A stretch of 64,000 nucleotides of DNA from Melitaea cinxia (lineage: Eukaryota > Arthropoda > Insecta > Lepidoptera > Nymphalidae): contig NC_059401.1 of the NCBI RefSeq assembly GCF_905220565.1, positions 16,612,766 through 16,676,765 on the forward strand. Direction: 5' to 3'. The notes beneath the pieces are model-generated. The model ran no database searches, was not told where the DNA came from, and saw only the letters and a list, made by a program, of their open reading frames with translations. Positions within the stretch are counted from its first letter, which is position 1. Every line of letters begins with the position of its first letter. The position numbers were made by a program, and so were the translations under genes. Below are positions 60,081-64,000 of the stretch, piece by piece.

Positions 60081-61379
60081 TTTAATAATTTTATTGTTCG
60101 TCATGTTAACGGCAACTCATTATAAGTAGCTGTTAATTATTAGAAGCCATTAATCAAAAAAAAGAAATAGAAGAAATATTATACGACCGGTTTTTAAATA
60201 TTGATGCAATGGATTTACCTTTAAGGAGCACATTGACACTTAAAAATAATTGTACTACTCACACTAGCCACCCATATTAAGCCAATATTTTTGTCTTGTA
60301 TGTAATTTCATATTGAACAACATCCTTTCCTACAGCAGAGCATGTGTATTAAATTTATTTATTTCATATTAATTTTATGTGTACATTAGCTTCCTTCCCT
60401 AGGAAGACAAATGATTCAGTAAAATCGAGATTTAGCAAAAATGCTTTACATCTCGTAGAGCTAAAGACTAATGGAACATAAAGGATCTTGATTAGAGACC
60501 ACAAGTACCAGCAAGGATAACGTCGGACGGCTATATCAAGGAAAAGACATCGGAAGCTGTGATTAAAACGCTACCTTAAATCGGTCATTCTGTACGTCAA
60601 CGGTGAAAATCTACGATCATCAGAAGATATCTAATTAATTATAATTATTATGATGACGTTTAAATATAACAATACTCGTCCTTGCCAACTTCCTATATTA
60701 TTATGACTATAGTAAAATTTACTTAGTGCAATGAAGAATATATATATATACTTTGAACAGTTTTTATCGAAGTTATTTTTATAACTCTATTAATGAGTAC
60801 TGCACTCATAATATGCTATTTTTATTTTATTTTAATAAAACACTGAAGTCTGTTAAACAAAAATAACAGCGCTATCTTAAAAAAATACTCGAATGGAAAA
60901 GTCCCTTAGATACAAAATATCTTATCAAACGAAACGTGCTACCATTTCTTAAAACAATGGCTCGGCAAGGAAAAAGCAATTAGAGTAATAATAACCTCCA
61001 CCGTAGGCATACGTAATTGAAGCGCCCACAGTCATTTTCCTTGTCGTTACGACTATTTCCATCGTCGAGGGTAGAATGAGAGATGAAATCAAAGTTTAAT
61101 TTAAAAGATTCGCGAAGGTATTTTTATCTTGAATTTGATGGTAGTTTGATATGCGTGTTTTCGTTTAATTATGTATTTTCGATTGCTATTTTAACGATAC
61201 ACGAATATTAAAAAATGGTCACTTTTTTCAATTTATCAATTAGCGCGCGAATTTGAAGTGTAGCTAATTTTTCTATATATTTCATTTTTATTAAATGGTA
61301 TTACGCAACAAAGAAGAAAGTTAACGCAGCGGTAAATAACCTAAATCATTCTTCCCCAACGACAAAATATAGTATTGCT
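60081..61379. other. AT-rich DNA, nothing recognised
   Basis: No coding or repeat similarity seen; a short TA run at about 60738-60752. Confidence 0.5.
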
Positions 61380-61720
61380 GTCTGTAGATACTTCCATAAA
61401 TATCCCAAGAGCAATTCGATCGCGATAACGATCGCGATTGCGACTGGACGTTTGTAATTAGCCTTTTTATTGTCTCGTATCACGAAGGGTTGTCGCGGTG
61501 TGTAATTGGACACCTCGGAAATTTCGGAAACATGTGTCGTCATTAACATAAAAATTATGTGTCGTTCAAAATTACATGCAAATAGTACAATCTTTTGGTA
61601 CGCCTTTTTGACTTTCATAATTCTCGAGTATCGAGGCGTGTTCCGTGTGATTTATTTACGTCTTAATGAGTTTTCCGTCATGTTGTGTTCACGTTGTTTA
61701 ACCGTTGAATTAATTTTCCG
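61380..61720. promoter_or_regulatory. CpG-rich non-repetitive block with octamer site
   Basis: Two copies of CGATCGCGAT (61417-61426, 61429-61438) and an octamer ATGCAAAT (61576-61583) lie in a stretch with many CpGs and no TE signature. Frames on both strands (61346-61618 minus, 61506-61763 plus) do not resemble known proteins. A candidate enhancer upstream of the CELF gene. Confidence 0.3.
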
Positions 61721-61968
61721 CGTATGTATTTTTTATTGTGTGGGGTTTAAGTATTGTGTTTAATAATGAAAATTTTTGCAAACAATTTTTGCATATTAAT
61801 CATTAGAGTATTGTTTTCTTTTACCCAATTTTTTTAAAAAATTTCGTTATTTATTTACAAATTAGAAATCACTAAGAACAAAATATGCGTTATGTCAGCA
61901 AATATGAATACAGCATTTTTTATATTATTAATTTATACTTATTCTATTATTAAGTAATTCTTCTTCTT

Positions 61969-62298
61969 CGCGTTGGTGCAACGGTCACAGCACTGGTTTG
62001 TGGCTGTTGCGCTGGCGGTTGCGGGTCCGAGCTCAGCACATGACAAACATTTGTATCGGCCATGCAGATGTTTGCCGTGGTTGGGGTGTTTATGCAATCC
62101 TTGTCCCCAACCGTGCCTCGGAACGCACGCTATGCCGTCAGTCCCGGTTGTTATCATGTGCACCTGATAGCGATTGTTACTCATAGTAGGGAATATATCC
62201 ACCAACCAACATTGGAGCAGCGTGGTGGATTAAGCTCTGATCCTTCTTCTACGTGGTGAAAGGGGCCTATGCCCAGCAGTGGGATATTACAGGTTGGA
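61969..62298 (+). mobile_element. SINE-1 (tRNA-headed), near full-length
   Basis: A tRNA-like head (CGTTGGTGCAACGG... to a degenerate B box near 62025) is followed by ACAAACATTTGTATCGGCC and a body with CCGTGCCTCGGA. Next come GATAGCGATTGTTACTCATA and a tail GCCCAGCAGTGGGATATTAC. This is the most complete of many copies here. The overlapping frames on both strands are not genes. Confidence 0.82.
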
Positions 62299-62434
62299 GC
62301 GAAGCGTATGATAACTTCTTGAATCTAAAACGAGTAAGACAAAAAAAAATTCAAAGTTACTTGAGATTTCTTTAGAACACACAAGGATTGACTTATCTGT
62401 ATTTATTTTTATATACTTATACTTATACTTACTA

Positions 62435-62515
62435 GCAGCGTGGTGGATTCCATTGGGAGTAGGCCTCCTTCTCCTATATGGAGAATGAGGCCTACACCCA
62501 GCAGTTACAGACTAA
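62435..62515 (+). repeat. SINE-1 3' fragment
   Basis: AGCAGCGTGGTGGATTCC, GGAGAATGAGGCCTAC and CCCAGCAGTTACAG match the last 80 bp of the family. Confidence 0.65.
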
Positions 62516-63018
62516 ATTGTGTAACATATTTTGACACTTCAATAATTATTATACAGGCGAAAAAAATTGAGAACATTATGCAAAGACTCAATTTTTTTTA
62601 ATTTCTTTGCAGCTATTATAAAGAAAATGACGCAATAACATTTACAAAAAAAAAAATATATAAACATGCAGTAGTATAATCTTAAAACAGAAACATATTT
62701 GGTGCAAGCAAAATGTAAGCTGGACAGAAGTATTGCTAAAGCAGCAAAAAAACATACAAACACATTTACGTAACATTTTTTTTGACAAATTGGTAATCTA
62801 AAAGAAGATATGCACAGAAATTATTGTCACAAAACATGAAAATAATATTTTTATACTTGATATGACACATACAAAAAGGGTTAATCCAATTTTGTATACA
62901 AATAAATTGGATTTAGAGGTGATAGTGTGTGGCGTGGTATAAAACTGTAGTTCTTTGTTTCCAAGTTCATAAACATGAAGGAAAAACAAAACAATTATGT
63001 TTCATTAAATTTAAATTG

Positions 63019-63148
63019 TGATTAGCCTGTTGGCGTAGTTCATAGCGGCTCTGCTTGCTCGGATTAAGGGTTCGATTCCCACCTGAGTCTGGGTGTAATA
63101 TTTGTATTTATGTATATATTATTTCCATACATATTTATCAAAATATAT
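63019..63148 (+). mobile_element. SINE-2 copy
   Basis: CCTGTTGGCGTAGTTCATAG, B box GGTTCGATTCCC and TGAGTCTGGGTGTAATATTT. The anticodon-arm region is shortened. Confidence 0.7.
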
Positions 63149-63171
63149 AATAACAATATTTGTTATTTATT

Positions 63172-63272
63172 CACTTCACTCAGTTTAGCCTATCGCAGTC
63201 CACTGCTGGACATAGGCCTCGACAAGTTCGCGCCAAAAATAGCGTGAACTCACGTGTGTTGCCCATAGTCAT
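63172..63272 (-). mobile_element. Microsatellite-tailed retroelement, 5'-truncated
   Basis: The inverted 3' end (TTTAGCCTATCGCAGTCCAC) follows a TCACTTCACT run, the inverse of a (GTGA)-type tail. It stops at CCCATAGTCA. Possible imperfect flanks are TCACTCAGTT and TCATTCAGTT. Confidence 0.75.
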
Positions 63273-63344
63273 TCAGTTATGTAGTCAATATTTGAGAAAT
63301 TAAATGAAAATAAAACAAAATGTTGACAGATATTTATTATTCTT

Positions 63345-63428
63345 ATGGGTGACGGTCACTGGTAGTTATTCATAAATACCTGATAGCGATCGTTACTCAT
63401 AGTAGGGAATATATTCGCCAACATGTAA
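63345..63428 (+). repeat. SINE-1, left half interrupted by a later insertion
   Basis: GATAGCGATCGTTACTCATA and ATATTCGCCAACATG are followed at once by the GACCTAG-ending repeat. The SINE resumes at about 63713 (AAGCAGTGGACCAGCGTG). Confidence 0.75.
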
Positions 63429-63704
63429 TCTGAGGTAGGGCACAGCAAGAATTTCCTACTCAAAATCTGGAGCAGCCCGACTGGGTTAGTACCTCGACCT
63501 TACAGAAGATCACAGCTAAATAATACTGTTTTCAAGCAGTATTGTGTTCCTGTAGGTGAGTAAGGTGACCAGAGCTCCTGGAGGGATTGGGAATTGGGTC
63601 GGCAACGAGCTTGCGATGCTTCTGGTGTTGCAGGCGTCTATAAGCTACGGTAATCTCTTACCATCAGGTGAGCCGTACGCTTGTTTGCTGACCTAGTGAT
63701 ATTT
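63429..63704 (+). repeat. GACCTAG-ending repeat inserted in a SINE-1
   Basis: Full copy from GAGGTAGGGCACAGC to GCTGACCTAGTGATAT. The SINE-1 halves lie at 63345-63428 and 63710-63808. Confidence 0.78.
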
Positions 63705-63709
63705 AAAAA

Positions 63710-63808
63710 ATACAAGCAGTGGACCAGCGTGATGGATTAAGCTCCGATCATTCTCGTACATTAGAAAATGTCTATGCCCAGTAGGGGGATACTACAAGCT
63801 GAATCATG
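63710..63808 (+). repeat. SINE-1, right half after the insertion
   Basis: Continuation of the SINE from 63345-63428: GCGTGATGGATTAAGCTCC to CCCAGTAGGGGGATACTAC. Confidence 0.72.
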
Positions 63809-63927
63809 GATATTTATTTACGATACATGAAAATTTTGATCATTATCACAGCCGGGTATTACACTAGTGGTCACAAATTCAGATACTGTCGTGTTCTAAG
63901 CGTTCGTTTTTGTATATATGTCAACTC

Positions 63928-64000
63928 TCTCCGCTCCTGGAGGGAATTGGGGATAGGGTTGGCAACGCGTTTGCGATGCTACTGGAGTTGCAAGCGTCTA
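63928..64000 (+). repeat. GACCTAG-ending repeat, cut by window end
   Basis: CTCCTGGAGGGAATTGGGG to GTTGCAAGCGTCTA; continues past the window. Confidence 0.7.

Noticed and set aside
61346..61763. Frames on both strands in the CpG-rich block
   Set aside because: No known domain; both strands open at once, which is better explained by base composition. Kept only as a regulatory candidate.

Overview
The window looks like nuclear DNA of a moth or butterfly. It is strongly AT-rich, gene-poor and full of repeats typical of Lepidoptera: Helitron-like elements that end in CTAG, tRNA-headed SINEs, and 5'-truncated LINE tails. No bacterial or viral gene organisation is visible. Family names are from recognition of the sequence, not from a search.

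Only one protein-coding exon is convincing. It lies on the minus strand at about 52796-53129. It encodes the N-terminus and most of the first RRM of a CELF/Bruno RNA-binding protein of the CELF3-6 type (bruno-3-like). The exon ends inside the RNP1 motif, so positions 1-52795 are best read as one giant first coding intron, with the rest of the gene beyond position 1. The stretch 53130 to about 53650 reads like its 5' leader. Beyond that, 53.7-64 kb is upstream or further intronic DNA. One intact tRNA-Pro (UGG) gene sits inside the intron on the opposite strand (42888-42959).

The intron is a record of transposon insertions. (1) Helitron-like elements occur at 13.2, 14.7, 26.7, 32.6, 33.6, 39.4, 42.5, 45.0, 47.8 and 57.5 kb. 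(2) A retroelement with a variable microsatellite tail has at least eleven copies, several with perfect target-site duplications. (3) Two tRNA-headed SINE families are present. (4) Two LINE 3'-end families are present, one copy keeping the C-terminus of its reverse-transcriptase ORF (38.9-39.4 kb). (5) A 227-bp hAT-type MITE at 45961-46187 has an 8-bp target duplication. (6) A 971-bp element at 5727-6697 has perfect 24-bp terminal inverted repeats and a TAA duplication. (7) A repeat carrying a nearly perfect tRNA fold occurs at 12.4, 24.3 and 60.0 kb.

Three places look regulatory rather than repetitive. A GC-rich CpG block at 30885-31110 precedes a minus-strand TATA-like box, an ATG and a consensus splice donor, so it is a candidate internal promoter. 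A palindromic E-box (CLEAR-type) with a perfect heat-shock element lies at 40096-40130. A CpG-rich block at 61380-61720 holds an octamer site. No CRISPR array, operon or other clear new multi-gene system is visible. The most novel-looking items are the 971-bp inverted-repeat element and the tRNA-like repeat.
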